This document shows, in pieces, positions 8,170 through 16,838 of a stretch of DNA of 64,000 nucleotides. Positions within the stretch are counted from its first letter, which is position 1; every line of letters starts with the position of its first letter. Under the pieces are notes generated by a model. The model did no database searches. It was not told where the DNA came from and was given only the letters and a program-made list of their open reading frames with translations. Position numbers and translations under genes: made by a program. Source of the DNA: JAZKHT01 sp040385245 (lineage in GTDB: Bacteria; Pseudomonadota; Alphaproteobacteria; Rhodobacterales; Rhodobacteraceae); NCBI GenBank assembly GCA_040385245.1, contig JAZKHT010000009.1:62001-126000 (forward strand). Direction: 5' to 3'.

Positions 8170-9534
8170 ATGACCCAAGACCTGATAGCGGGGGTGCGCC
8201 CCGACCGGCTGGCTGCCCTTGCCGGGCGCGAAGCGCGCCGTTTCGCCGCCAGTCGCCCGATGGCACAGCAGGCGCTGAAGGCGGACGCCGGGCATTGGCT
8301 GAACGGGGTGCCGATGCATTGGATGGCCGATTGGCCGATGCCGCATCTGCCACTGGTCGCCAAGGCGAGGGGCGCGCGGCTGACGGATATCGACGGCTAT
8401 GAAATCGACGACTTCTGCCTTGGCGATACCGGGTCGATGTTCGGGCATTCGCCCAAACCCGTGGCAAAGGCCATTCGCAAACAGGCGCGCCGGGGCCTGA
8501 CTTATATGCTGCCCACCAAGGATGCGATGGCCGCGGGCCGCCTGTTGACGCAGCGATTTGGCGATTTTCGGTGGCAGATCGCCACCACCGCGACCGATGC
8601 CAACCGCTTTGCCCTGCGCGTGGCGCGGGCGGTGACGGGGCAACCAAAGGTGCTGGTGTTCAACGGCTGCTATCACGGCACGCTGGACGACACGATGGTG
8701 GAACTAGACCACGGCAAGACGGCGAACCGCGCCGGGCTGGTGGGGCAGGTCCACGACCTGTCCCTTGGCGCCCTCGTCTGCGAATTCAACGATCTGGCCG
8801 GGGTCGAGGCTGCGCTGCAAACCGGCGAGGTTGCGGCGATCCTGACCGAACCGGTGATGACCAATTCCTGCATGGTCCTGCCCGACGCAGGCTTTCACGA
8901 CGGTCTGCGCACCCTGACCCGCCGCTACGGCGCGTTGCTGATCATCGACGAAACGCACACCATATCAACCGGTTTGGGTGGCTATACGGCGGTGCATTCT
9001 CTGTCGCCCGACATGTTCGTGGTCGGCAAATGCGTGGCGGGCGGGATGCCCACTGCCGTCTGGGGGATGCGGGCGGACGTGGCCGACCGCTTTGCCACCT
9101 ATGAGGCGACCCGCCCTGCCGGGCATTCGGGCATGGGCACCACACTGTCGGGCAATCCGATGCAATTCGCCTGCCTGCGCGCCACCTTGGACAAGGTGAT
9201 GACCCCCGCCGCCTACGGCCACATGGAGGCCGGGGCCGAACGGCTGTCGGCCGGTCTTGCCGCCGCCATCGACCGCCACCGCGCGCCCTGGCATGTGGTG
9301 CGCGTCGGCGCGCGCGTCGAATTCATCTGCGCCCCCGGCCCGCTGAGAAACGGGACCGAGGCCGCCGCCGCCCACCAACCGCAGGTCGAGGCGGCCATCC
9401 ACACCGCCCTGCTGAACCGGGGCTGCCTGATTGCGCCCTTCCACAACATGATGCTGATCAGCCCCGCCACCAAGACGCGCCAGATCGACCGCCTGATTGC
9501 GGCGTTTGACGAAATCCTGACCGACCTTTTTTGA
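8170..9534 (+). CDS. Class III PLP aminotransferase, glutamate-1-semialdehyde-aminomutase-like
   Basis: A 454-residue fold-type I PLP enzyme of subgroup II. The segment DGYEIDDFCLGDTGSMFGHS is the N-terminal signature, FNGCYHGTLDDT the PLP-phosphate/aromatic stacking region, IIDETHT the PLP-pyridine Asp, and VGKCVAGGMP the Schiff-base Lys. Overall wording is nearer to HemL-type aminomutases than to GABA transaminases, but hemL itself is not expected in this setting. The ATG at 8170 begins the conserved protein; the reading frame stays open back to 8032 without support. It is divergent from the TetR-aruH-aruI operon and is followed 14 bases later by a PuuA-like gene. A role in moving amino groups of polyamine or guanidino aldehydes is inferred. 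Confidence 0.82.
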   Translation: MTQDLIAGVRPDRLAALAGREARRFAASRPMAQQALKADAGHWLNGVPMHWMADWPMPHLPLVAKARGARLTDIDGYEIDDFCLGDTGSMFGHSPKPVAKAIRKQARRGLTYMLPTKDAMAAGRLLTQRFGDFRWQIATTATDANRFALRVARAVTGQPKVLVFNGCYHGTLDDTMVELDHGKTANRAGLVGQVHDLSLGALVCEFNDLAGVEAALQTGEVAAILTEPVMTNSCMVLPDAGFHDGLRTLTRRYGALLIIDETHTISTGLGGYTAVHSLSPDMFVVGKCVAGGMPTAVWGMRADVADRFATYEATRPAGHSGMGTTLSGNPMQFACLRATLDKVMTPAAYGHMEAGAERLSAGLAAAIDRHRAPWHVVRVGARVEFICAPGPLRNGTEAAAAHQPQVEAAIHTALLNRGCLIAPFHNMMLISPATKTRQIDRLIAAFDEILTDLF

Positions 9535-9548
9535 TCGAGACACCAGAC

Positions 9549-10943
9549 ATGACCGACCAGATCAGCCCCTCGGGTTCGACCGTATCCGAGGCCGAGGCGT
9601 TCCTGACCGCCCACCCCGAGATCGAAGCCTTCGATATCGTCCTGCACGATGCGAACGGAATAGGCCGGGGAAAGATCATCCGACGGTACGAACTTTTGTC
9701 TTTTTACAACAATGGACGCCATCTGCCGATCTCGATCCTGGGTCTGGATATCTGTGGCGAAGATGTGCATGAAACCGGGCTGATCTGGGATCAGGGCGAT
9801 GGCGACCTGCGCGCCTGGCCGATCCCCGGCACGCTGAAGGCGTTGCACGCCACGACGCCGCCACGCGGCGAGGTGTTCATGTCGATGTACGATCTTGATG
9901 GAAACAAGATGTCATCCGACCCCCGCCACGCCCTGCAGCGCCAGGTCGATGCCATGGCGGCCGAGGGGCTGTATCCATCCGGCGCGTTCGAGTTGGAGTT
10001 CTTTCTGCTGGCCAACGACCGCGGCCCCGATGGCAAGGTGCAGCCCGCCCGCGATGTGCTGGATGGCCGCGCCAGCCAGAAGACCGAGGTCTATTCGGTC
10101 GATCATCTGCACGGCATGTTGCCGCTGTTTTCCGATATCTATGCGGGGGCGGAAAAGGCCGGGATCAAGGCCGAAACCATGATCTCGGAATATGCGCCGG
10201 GCCAGTATGAACTGACGCTGCACTACCGGACGGATGTGATGCAGGCCGCCGACGACCTGATGCGGCTAAAGCGGATCGTGCGGGCGCAGGCCCGCGCGCA
10301 TGGCGTGACGGCCTGCTTCATGGCCAAACCGGTCGAGAAATACGCTGGTTCCGGCATGCATTTCCATGTGTCGCTGATGGATCGCACCGGCAGGAATGTC
10401 TTTGTCGAACCGGTTGAGGGGCAATGGTCCGACACCATCCTGCACGCCTTGGGCGGTCTGCGCGCGACGATGGGGGAATCGATGCTGGTGTTTGCGCCGC
10501 ACGCGAATTCATGGCGGCGCTTTGCCAGCCAGTCCTATGCGCCGGTGTCGCCCACCTGGGGCGTCAACAACCGGTCGGTGGCCCTGCGCATTCCGGCGGG
10601 CGACATCAAGGCGCGGCGGATCGAACATCGCCCGGCGGGGGTGGATGCCAATCCCTATCTGGTCGCAGCCACCGTTCTGGCCGGTGTGCGCCACGGCCTG
10701 AAACACCGCATCGATCCCGGCCCTGAAACCACCGGAAACGGCTATACCGATGCACAGGACGCGCCGCCCATTCCGGTGGACTGGCGGTCTGCCATCGTCG
10801 CGGCACAAGGCTCGGCCTTTCTGAAAGACGCCTTGGGCGAGGACATGCACCGCACATTCACCGCCATCAAGGCGGCGGAATACGCCCGCGTCGCGCGCAC
10901 GGTGTCAGAGGTCGACTTTGATCTTTACCTGCACACGGTCTGA
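9549..10943 (+). CDS. Glutamine synthetase family protein, gamma-glutamylpolyamine synthetase type (PuuA-like)
   Basis: A 464-residue GS-fold ligase. ATP/metal-site motifs are present: EYAPGQYELTLHY (metal Glu), AGSGMHFHVSL (His), NNRSVALRIP (Arg) and the C-terminal DANPYLVAATVLAG. The N-terminal half is of the type found in gamma-glutamylputrescine synthetases and lacks the features of the nitrogen-assimilating GlnA, including the adenylylation loop. These enzymes ligate glutamate to an amine before its oxidation. The start at 9549 is preferred over an in-frame TTG at 9531 that overlaps the previous stop. The upstream aminotransferase and the divergent arginine pathway suggest an arginine- or agmatine-derived amine as substrate. 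Confidence 0.86.
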   Translation: MTDQISPSGSTVSEAEAFLTAHPEIEAFDIVLHDANGIGRGKIIRRYELLSFYNNGRHLPISILGLDICGEDVHETGLIWDQGDGDLRAWPIPGTLKALHATTPPRGEVFMSMYDLDGNKMSSDPRHALQRQVDAMAAEGLYPSGAFELEFFLLANDRGPDGKVQPARDVLDGRASQKTEVYSVDHLHGMLPLFSDIYAGAEKAGIKAETMISEYAPGQYELTLHYRTDVMQAADDLMRLKRIVRAQARAHGVTACFMAKPVEKYAGSGMHFHVSLMDRTGRNVFVEPVEGQWSDTILHALGGLRATMGESMLVFAPHANSWRRFASQSYAPVSPTWGVNNRSVALRIPAGDIKARRIEHRPAGVDANPYLVAATVLAGVRHGLKHRIDPGPETTGNGYTDAQDAPPIPVDWRSAIVAAQGSAFLKDALGEDMHRTFTAIKAAEYARVARTVSEVDFDLYLHTV

Positions 10944-10960
10944 CGCCGTTTCACGTCGCG

Positions 10961-11596
10961 TCAGGTCATCCCGGCATTGCGAGCAATCATCGCGGCATGG
11001 GTGCGGTTCTTTGCACCCAGCTTGCGGCTGAGGGTTTTGACATGCAGTTTTACCGTCACCTCTTGGAGGTCCAGATCGCGGGCAATTTCCTTGTTGGATT
11101 TGCCTTCGCAGATACCGCGCAGCACGTCGCGTTCCCGCCGGGTCAGGGCGGAAACCCCCTCGGACAGGCCAGTCGTCCCCTGCAAAAGTGAAATGGGCGC
11201 AAAGGTTTCGCCCATTGCCATGACCTTGACGGCGGCAACCATCGCCTTTGATGACAGCGTCTTGGGCACAAAACCAGCCGCACCGGCCCGCAAGGCCGCC
11301 GCCGCCAGATCGCGCTGGATGGTGCCCGAGATGATCGCGACCGGCGTGTTCGGGGCGATGGCGCGGACAGCGGCCAAACCTTCAAATCCGTTCATGCCGG
11401 GCATGGTGTAGTCCAGCAGGATCAGATCGAACGGCTCTTCCTTTGCCAAAGCGGCCAGCGCTTCCGGCAGATCGGCCACGGCCACGACCTTTTCAACGCC
11501 TTCGGCCTGCAGAAACGCTGCCAACGTTTCGCGAACAAGATCATGATCGTCCGCCAGAAGAAGGCGCATGGCAGCGTTTTTCGTCGATTTTTCCAT
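10961..11596 (-). CDS. NarL/FixJ-type response regulator with LuxR HTH output
   Basis: A 211-residue two-domain regulator. The receiver domain has LLLADDHD (acidic pocket), the phospho-acceptor Asp in LILLDYTMPGMNGFEGL, and the PKTLS Lys switch. A C-terminal LuxR HTH follows (LTRRERDVLRGICEGKSNKEIARDLDL, then VKLHVKTLSRKLGAKNRTHA). The start is ambiguous between 11596 and 11569; both fit and neither has a strong ribosome site. It is divergent from the hybrid kinase gene that begins at 11702, its probable phosphodonor partner. Confidence 0.9.
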   Translation of the reverse strand: MEKSTKNAAMRLLLADDHDLVRETLAAFLQAEGVEKVVAVADLPEALAALAKEEPFDLILLDYTMPGMNGFEGLAAVRAIAPNTPVAIISGTIQRDLAAAALRAGAAGFVPKTLSSKAMVAAVKVMAMGETFAPISLLQGTTGLSEGVSALTRRERDVLRGICEGKSNKEIARDLDLQEVTVKLHVKTLSRKLGAKNRTHAAMIARNAGMT

Positions 11597-11701
11597 TGCG
11601 CCATTCGATTCACTTCGCAATGGAACGCAAGCCCCTTGTGCTTTACCGTGCGGGAAATATTGGCGGATGACCGCCAAGACAAAGCAGGGCGACAGGCGGC
11701 G

Positions 11702-14296
11702 ATGCAACGCTGGAGATCGGACCACTCGATCATGGGAATGCTGAGGCTGTCAGGAACGGCGGCAATCGTCGGGTTCTGTCTGATCGGCATGGCGCTGCTG
11801 GCGTACGAGGTGAGTACAAGGCTGGATGCGCTGGAACGCGCGAATTCCGACAATACGCAATGGGTGATGATGCAAACCGAGGTCGAGGTGCTGCGCCTGC
11901 AAACGGCCGTTCTGGAGGCGACGAAGGACTCCTTCTCGGCGACGGACACCCGGTTGGACACTGTGCGGCGCTGGTTCGACGTCCTGTACAGCCGCGTGTC
12001 GATGCTGGAGCAAAGCCCGGTTTACGCTCCCTTGATCCGCCAGCCCGAATACACGCAGCAACACGCCATGCTGCGGGCATTTCTTGACGGATTGGTTCCC
12101 GTGATCGACGGCCCGGATGAGGGTTTGGCCAAAAGCCTGCCACAGGTAGAGGCGGCCCTGCCGGAGATCCGCGCCGCCGCCCGCACAATGACGCTGAACG
12201 CCCTGTCGGAATTTGCAGCACAATCCGACATGCAGCGAAACTCTATTTCGGACACGTTGGTGCGGCTGGCGGTGTTGACCGGTGTGTTGATCTTTGTGAT
12301 GGGCGGACTGTCGTTCGTGCTGTCACGGATGCAGCGCAAAAGCGAACGGCAGACCGAAGAGGTACGCGAAACCGGCGTCCGCCTTTCCACCATTGTCGAA
12401 CATTCGGCGGATGCGATCGTGGTGACGAACCGGGCCGGGATCATCGTCGAATTCAACCCGGCGGCGCAGGCGATCTTTGGGCTGGGGCGCGACAAAGCCT
12501 TGGGTCAAAAGGCGCTGAACCTGCTGTCTGCCGATGACGACGATGGGGCGCAGAGGGCGCAACTGGTATCGTTGTTCGTCAGGGAGTTCGTGCCCGGTGC
12601 GGGGCCCCTGCGCCTTGAGATGGACGCGCGGCGCGCTGATGGCAGCCATTTTCCTGCCGAACTGTCGGTTGCGGTCAGCGGGCCGGGCCGTGACGGGCTG
12701 GTCGTGGCTTTTGTTCGCGACATTTCCCAACGGCGTCAGGCGCAACGTGAACTGACCGACGCCCGCGACCACGCCCTTGCCGGCGAAAAGGCCAAGGCCG
12801 AGTTTCTGGCCGTGATGAGCCACGAAATGCGCACCCCGCTGAACGGGTTGATCGGGTCGATGGACCTTTTGGGTGACACCGACCTTGATCCTGTGCAACG
12901 GCACCTGCTGAACGTGATGATGACGTCGGGCGGGATGTTGCTGTCGCATGTGAACGCCGTTCTGGACGTGTCGCGCGCCGAGGCGGGGGCGATGCGGCTG
13001 GTGGACACCGCCTTTGATCTGGACCGGCTGGTGGCCGAGGCGGTTGCCAATCAGGCCGGGCTGGCCGCGGCGGGCGGCAACGTCATCACCATCGAACAGG
13101 TGGGCGGGCCGATCGGTCTGGTGCGCGGTGATCCGGGCCGGGTGCAGCAAGCGGTGCTGAACCTGATCGGCAATGCGGTCAAATTCACCCGCGACGGACG
13201 TATCACGGTTGAGACCGAACGGCTGTCGGCCACCGAGGCACCCAATGGGGCCGAAGCCGTTGAGGTCCGGGTGATCGACACCGGGATCGGTATACCCGAA
13301 GATCAGATCGACCGCATCTTTGAAGATTTCGTGACGCTGGACGCGGGATATGACCGCATCAACGGTGGCACCGGTCTGGGCCTTGGCATCGTCAAGCGGC
13401 TGGTGCAGGCGATGGGCGGCGAAATCGGTGCCGAAAGCGTCGAAGGTGAGGGAAGCGTGTTCTGGCTGCGCCTGCCACTGCCGGTCGCTGCGGCCCAGAC
13501 CACCCCGGACCGGGCGCGGCCAACTGATGCGCCCCCGACGGCCCCGCTGTCGGTGCTGGTGGTAGAAGACAACGAAATCAACCGCTTCCTGTTGCGCCGA
13601 ACGCTTGAAGTGGCGGGCCATCAGGTGACCGAAGCCATCGATGGACAGGATGGCGTGGCGCTGGCCGAGGCGACGTCGTTTGATGTCATCCTGATGGACA
13701 TCTCCATGCCCCGGCTGGACGGGATCGAGGCGACACGCCGTATCCGGTCTGGGATTGGCAAATCCGCGCAGTCTCGCATCATTGCCCTGACCGCGCACGC
13801 CCTGCCCGCCGAGATGGACCGCTTTCTTGCCGCCGGGATGGAGGCGTGCCTGACCAAACCTGTCAGCCGCGCCATGCTTTTGGCCGCACTGGCCGGACCC
13901 GTTGCGACGGCATCAGGGCCGACCCCGGATGCCGGCGTGGATCAGGTTCTGGACCGCACCAGCCTGCAACAATTGGTCGGCCAGATCGGCCCCGCCGCTT
14001 CGGCGTCGCTTTTGGTGCGCTTGATTGACGAGGGGGACGCGACCATTGCAACGGTCATGCAGCTTGACCGCGCACAGGCTGCCGAGGAAATCCGGCGCGT
14101 GTGTCACCATCTGGCCGGAACCTGCGGCGCCTTTGGCACCCGCCGCCTGCATGTCGTGCTGGCACGGATCGAACAGGCCGTCATTGACGGCGATTCCGCC
14201 GCGATGTCGGCAGAGCTTTCGGCCCTCCCTGCCCTTTGGGCCGACACGCGCGCAGCGCTTCAGTCCGAGGCGACCTCTTTGGCGGCAGCGGCCTGA
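11702..14296 (+). CDS. Hybrid sensor histidine kinase (TM-PAS-HisKA-HATPase-REC-HPt)
   Basis: About 864 residues. Transmembrane segments lie at roughly 14-35 and 188-208 and enclose a helical periplasmic sensor. A PAS domain spans about 225-345. The HisKA H-box is FLAVMSHEMRTPLNGL with H374, and the HATPase has GNAVKFTRDG, DTGIGIP and GGTGLGLGI. A receiver domain begins at LSVLVVEDNEINRF with phospho-acceptor D666 in ILMDISMP. A C-terminal HPt-like segment VCHHLAGTCGAFG has candidate H802. Such proteins run an internal His-Asp-His relay; the divergent LuxR-type regulator is the likely end point. The frame is open to 11543, but 11702 begins just ahead of the first membrane helix. The last 37 bases overlap the convergent cbiX-like gene. 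Confidence 0.9.
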   Translation: MQRWRSDHSIMGMLRLSGTAAIVGFCLIGMALLAYEVSTRLDALERANSDNTQWVMMQTEVEVLRLQTAVLEATKDSFSATDTRLDTVRRWFDVLYSRVSMLEQSPVYAPLIRQPEYTQQHAMLRAFLDGLVPVIDGPDEGLAKSLPQVEAALPEIRAAARTMTLNALSEFAAQSDMQRNSISDTLVRLAVLTGVLIFVMGGLSFVLSRMQRKSERQTEEVRETGVRLSTIVEHSADAIVVTNRAGIIVEFNPAAQAIFGLGRDKALGQKALNLLSADDDDGAQRAQLVSLFVREFVPGAGPLRLEMDARRADGSHFPAELSVAVSGPGRDGLVVAFVRDISQRRQAQRELTDARDHALAGEKAKAEFLAVMSHEMRTPLNGLIGSMDLLGDTDLDPVQRHLLNVMMTSGGMLLSHVNAVLDVSRAEAGAMRLVDTAFDLDRLVAEAVANQAGLAAAGGNVITIEQVGGPIGLVRGDPGRVQQAVLNLIGNAVKFTRDGRITVETERLSATEAPNGAEAVEVRVIDTGIGIPEDQIDRIFEDFVTLDAGYDRINGGTGLGLGIVKRLVQAMGGEIGAESVEGEGSVFWLRLPLPVAAAQTTPDRARPTDAPPTAPLSVLVVEDNEINRFLLRRTLEVAGHQVTEAIDGQDGVALAEATSFDVILMDISMPRLDGIEATRRIRSGIGKSAQSRIIALTAHALPAEMDRFLAAGMEACLTKPVSRAMLLAALAGPVATASGPTPDAGVDQVLDRTSLQQLVGQIGPAASASLLVRLIDEGDATIATVMQLDRAQAAEEIRRVCHHLAGTCGAFGTRRLHVVLARIEQAVIDGDSAAMSAELSALPALWADTRAALQSEATSLAAAA

Positions 14297-14982
14297 TCAG
14301 CCCCGCGCTGCAACGCGGCGGCAATCAGCGCAGGCACACGCGGGTCGCAGCCAACCGGGTTCAGCAACCGCGCGCCTGACCCTGCCGCTGCCAAGGCCTG
14401 CGGCAGGTCGTCGATGACATGCCCCCCCCGCGCGGCAAAGAACGGCAGCACCACGGCATCCGGGCCAAAGTCGGCGGCAACATCGGCGATGCGCGGTTCC
14501 TGATCGATAAACGCCGCCTTTACGCGGGCAAATCCGGCCTGTCGGACGCGGTTGGCCACGGCATAGGCAACTTCGGACGGTGCTGTGCTGCGGAACGATC
14601 CATGCGCGGCCAAGAGCACAGGCGTTTCAGCGATACGCCCCGCCGCCGCCTCGACCGCCAGCGTCACGGTCAGGGCCTGCACCGCGTCATCCAGACCGAA
14701 CGGTTCCAGCACAGACCAGTCGACGGCACCTGCCTGTGCCAATCGCGCGGGCAGGTTCTGCTTTGTGAACCACCCCCCCGCCATGAACAGCGGGTAGATC
14801 AATCCCCCCGGCCCCGCCTGCGCCAATTGCGCCGCCAGCGCGCCGGGCATGGCCAACGTAGCCGATGCAACCTGCCAGCCGGGCATCACTGCCTGAACCC
14901 GGGCCGCCAGCGCGGCAATCTCTGCTTCGGCGGGTTCGGGGTCTGACGGTTGCCCGTGCGAGACGATGATGGCGTGGGTCAT
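14260..14982 (-). CDS. CbiX/sirohydrochlorin chelatase-type protein
   Basis: A 240-residue protein with the CbiX/CbiK fold pattern: two related halves, each opening with a metal-site His segment (IVSHGQPSDPEP near the N-terminus and LLAAHGSFRS in the middle), and a further His in ARGGHVIDDLPQ. These enzymes insert cobalt or iron into sirohydrochlorin for B12 or siroheme. Start 14982 has AGGAGGG upstream. The stop overlaps the convergent kinase gene by 37 bases. No cobalamin genes neighbour it, so the metal and pathway are open. Confidence 0.82.
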   Translation of the reverse strand: MTHAIIVSHGQPSDPEPAEAEIAALAARVQAVMPGWQVASATLAMPGALAAQLAQAGPGGLIYPLFMAGGWFTKQNLPARLAQAGAVDWSVLEPFGLDDAVQALTVTLAVEAAAGRIAETPVLLAAHGSFRSTAPSEVAYAVANRVRQAGFARVKAAFIDQEPRIADVAADFGPDAVVLPFFAARGGHVIDDLPQALAAAGSGARLLNPVGCDPRVPALIAAALQRGADQAAAAKEVASD

Positions 14983-15034
14983 TGGGCCCTCCTGTCGCGG
15001 CATAGCTAAGCGGTGGGGCCGCTGCGTCAACCCG

Positions 15035-15970
15035 TTAACCGCCGGGGCTGGACAGACCGGGCAGCACATCGGCAGTCACCGTTTCCCGGCAATGGTCGAC
15101 AAAGGCCGCAACGGTGCGGCGCGGCGGGCCGCCCGCTGGCAAAAGCAGCCCCATCCGCATCGGCGGCAGCGGGGCCTTAAGCGGCATGAACACCAGCCGT
15201 CGCCCGTCTGGCGCGCGGTCCGATCCAAGGCGGATGTTGGCGATGGAATAGCCAAAGCCGTTCGCCACCATGGCCCGCATCACGCCCATGTCCCGGGTGC
15301 GTTCCGCGATCACCGGACGCAACCCTTGGGTGCTGAAGAACGACAGAAAGTAATCGGCGCTGTAGGGCAGATCCAGCAGCACCATCGGATGCGGGGCCAG
15401 ATCTGCCGCCGTGACACTGGCATGGCCGACCAAGGGGTGATCCTCGGACAGCAGGGCGTAGGGGTCCAGCGACAACAGCGGCAGGAAGGTCAGGTCCGCC
15501 GGGATCTGCATGTCATAGGTTAGCGCCGCATCCAGACGGGCGGCGCGCAGGTCGTCAAACAGACCCGCCTGATCCCGTTCGGATTGGTGAAATTCGACAT
15601 CCGGCCAGCTTTGCGCAAAGCTGCGGCGCAGGCGCGGCAGCATCACTTGGGCAAAGGTCAGCAGACACCCCACCGACAGCGGGCCGCGCACCTGCCCGGT
15701 CAGTTCCGCCGCCCGGTCGTTCAGCGCCGTGGCCGACGACAGCACCAGCCGCGCGGTTTCGACAAACTGGCGACCACCTTCGGTCAGCGACAGACCTTGC
15801 GCGTGGCGGCGCACGAAAAGGTGCAACCCGAACTCGGACTCCAGTTGCGCAATGGCGGCAGAGATCGACGGAGATGACACATGCGACCGTTCCGCCGCCA
15901 AGGCCACAGACCCGCTGTCCGCGACCGCGATCAGGTATTCCAACTGTCGAAGGGTGAAACGCAAGGGCAT
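15035..15970 (-). CDS. LysR-family transcriptional regulator
   Basis: 311 residues. The N-terminal winged HTH is clear: FTLRQLEYLIAVADSGS, then the recognition region SSPSISAAIAQLE, and the LFVRR turn at about residues 5-60. The remainder is the periplasmic-binding-protein-like effector domain. It is on the same strand as, and downstream of, the DUF1028, RidA and Rieske genes, about 50 bases after the DUF1028 stop, so it could regulate that group. The effector is unknown. Confidence 0.9.
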   Translation of the reverse strand: MPLRFTLRQLEYLIAVADSGSVALAAERSHVSSPSISAAIAQLESEFGLHLFVRRHAQGLSLTEGGRQFVETARLVLSSATALNDRAAELTGQVRGPLSVGCLLTFAQVMLPRLRRSFAQSWPDVEFHQSERDQAGLFDDLRAARLDAALTYDMQIPADLTFLPLLSLDPYALLSEDHPLVGHASVTAADLAPHPMVLLDLPYSADYFLSFFSTQGLRPVIAERTRDMGVMRAMVANGFGYSIANIRLGSDRAPDGRRLVFMPLKAPLPPMRMGLLLPAGGPPRRTVAAFVDHCRETVTADVLPGLSSPGG

Positions 15971-16020
15971 GAGATCAGGCTACCCCTGACCGGCGGAGCG
16001 CGCCAGTCATGACTTGCCAG

Positions 16021-16698
16021 TCACTCGTCGCCCGGCACGCCGTAGGACGGGGCCACACGCGGGTCCAGCGCGCGCTGAACATAGGCGTCCATCTGCGGCG
16101 CATAGACATCCCAGGCGCGGGCCACAGCCTCGATCGGGCAGGTGTCGTCGACCCAGTCGCAGCGCAGATCGGCAACGGGCCACCTTTGGGCATCCACCAT
16201 CAGCAACCCTGCGGAATGGACCGGCCCCGCCTCGCCCCCCGCATTGCGGCCTGCACGAAGGGCGGCGATCAGGCGGTCACCAAGGGGGCCGCTGGTGGCG
16301 GCAAAGGCATCGACCATTGCATGGGGCACGGACTCATTGGCCAGCAGGTTGCCTCCCGCGACCACATCCGCACCTTGGACCACGCCCCATGTCCCAAGGA
16401 TGTGACGGCCCGAATGCACGGCTGTGCGCCCCGCCCCATCGACCACCATCAACTGCCGGTAGTCCACATGCGGCGTCGCGGCCACAACCTGCGCCATGGC
16501 ATCCGCTGCCAACAGCCCCTGCCCCATCAGATCAAGCAGCTGTGGCCCCAAGGCAGGATCGGTGATGTTCTGCGTGGCCGCCACCCCGACGCCCGCGCGC
16601 GCATGGGCGCAGCGCGCGGCAACGGCGGGCGACGACGAGGATATCACCATGCCAAAGCGGTGCGTGTCGGGGCAGCGGGCAAGAAGGGAAAAGGTCAT
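16021..16698 (-). CDS. DUF1028 family protein (Ntn-hydrolase-like)
   Basis: 225 residues beginning MTFSLLARCPDTHRFGMVISSSSPAVAARCAHARAG in outline, then GVGVAATQNITDP and the later GNLLANESVPHAM, all characteristic of DUF1028. The family has an Ntn-hydrolase-like fold and often neighbours amidase, peptidase or RidA genes; no reaction is established. The start at 16698 follows an AGGA ribosome site. It lies downstream of ridA on the same strand, with a GC-rich repeat between them. Confidence 0.82.
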   Translation of the reverse strand: MTFSLLARCPDTHRFGMVISSSSPAVAARCAHARAGVGVAATQNITDPALGPQLLDLMGQGLLAADAMAQVVAATPHVDYRQLMVVDGAGRTAVHSGRHILGTWGVVQGADVVAGGNLLANESVPHAMVDAFAATSGPLGDRLIAALRAGRNAGGEAGPVHSAGLLMVDAQRWPVADLRCDWVDDTCPIEAVARAWDVYAPQMDAYVQRALDPRVAPSYGVPGDE

Positions 16699-16718
16699 GG
16701 TTTCGTCCTGTGCCGGCC

Positions 16719-16765
16719 CCGGGGGTTTCACACCCCCGGAACCCCGTGGGATATTTCAGGGAAGA
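16719..16765 (+). repeat. Dispersed GC-rich intergenic repeat, copy B (hairpin)
   Basis: CCGGGGGT (16719-16726) and ACCCCCGG (16732-16739) form a perfect 8-bp stem with a 5-base loop. This is followed by ACCCC, GGGATATTT and a GAGGAAG tail, the same block order as at 536-585. It lies between the RidA stop and the DUF1028 start and may act as a terminator or attenuator for the minus-strand transcript. Confidence 0.55.
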
Positions 16766-16838
16766 GGAAGATGCTGCGATCCATCTGGTTCAGGTTCGTC
16801 TGGAACGGATAGGGACTTGCCCCGCCGTCGCAGCGCAA

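Noticed and set aside
12323..13798. 491-codon minus-strand frame opposite the hybrid kinase
   Set aside because: Antisense shadow of the PAS and kinase domains; no recognisable family.
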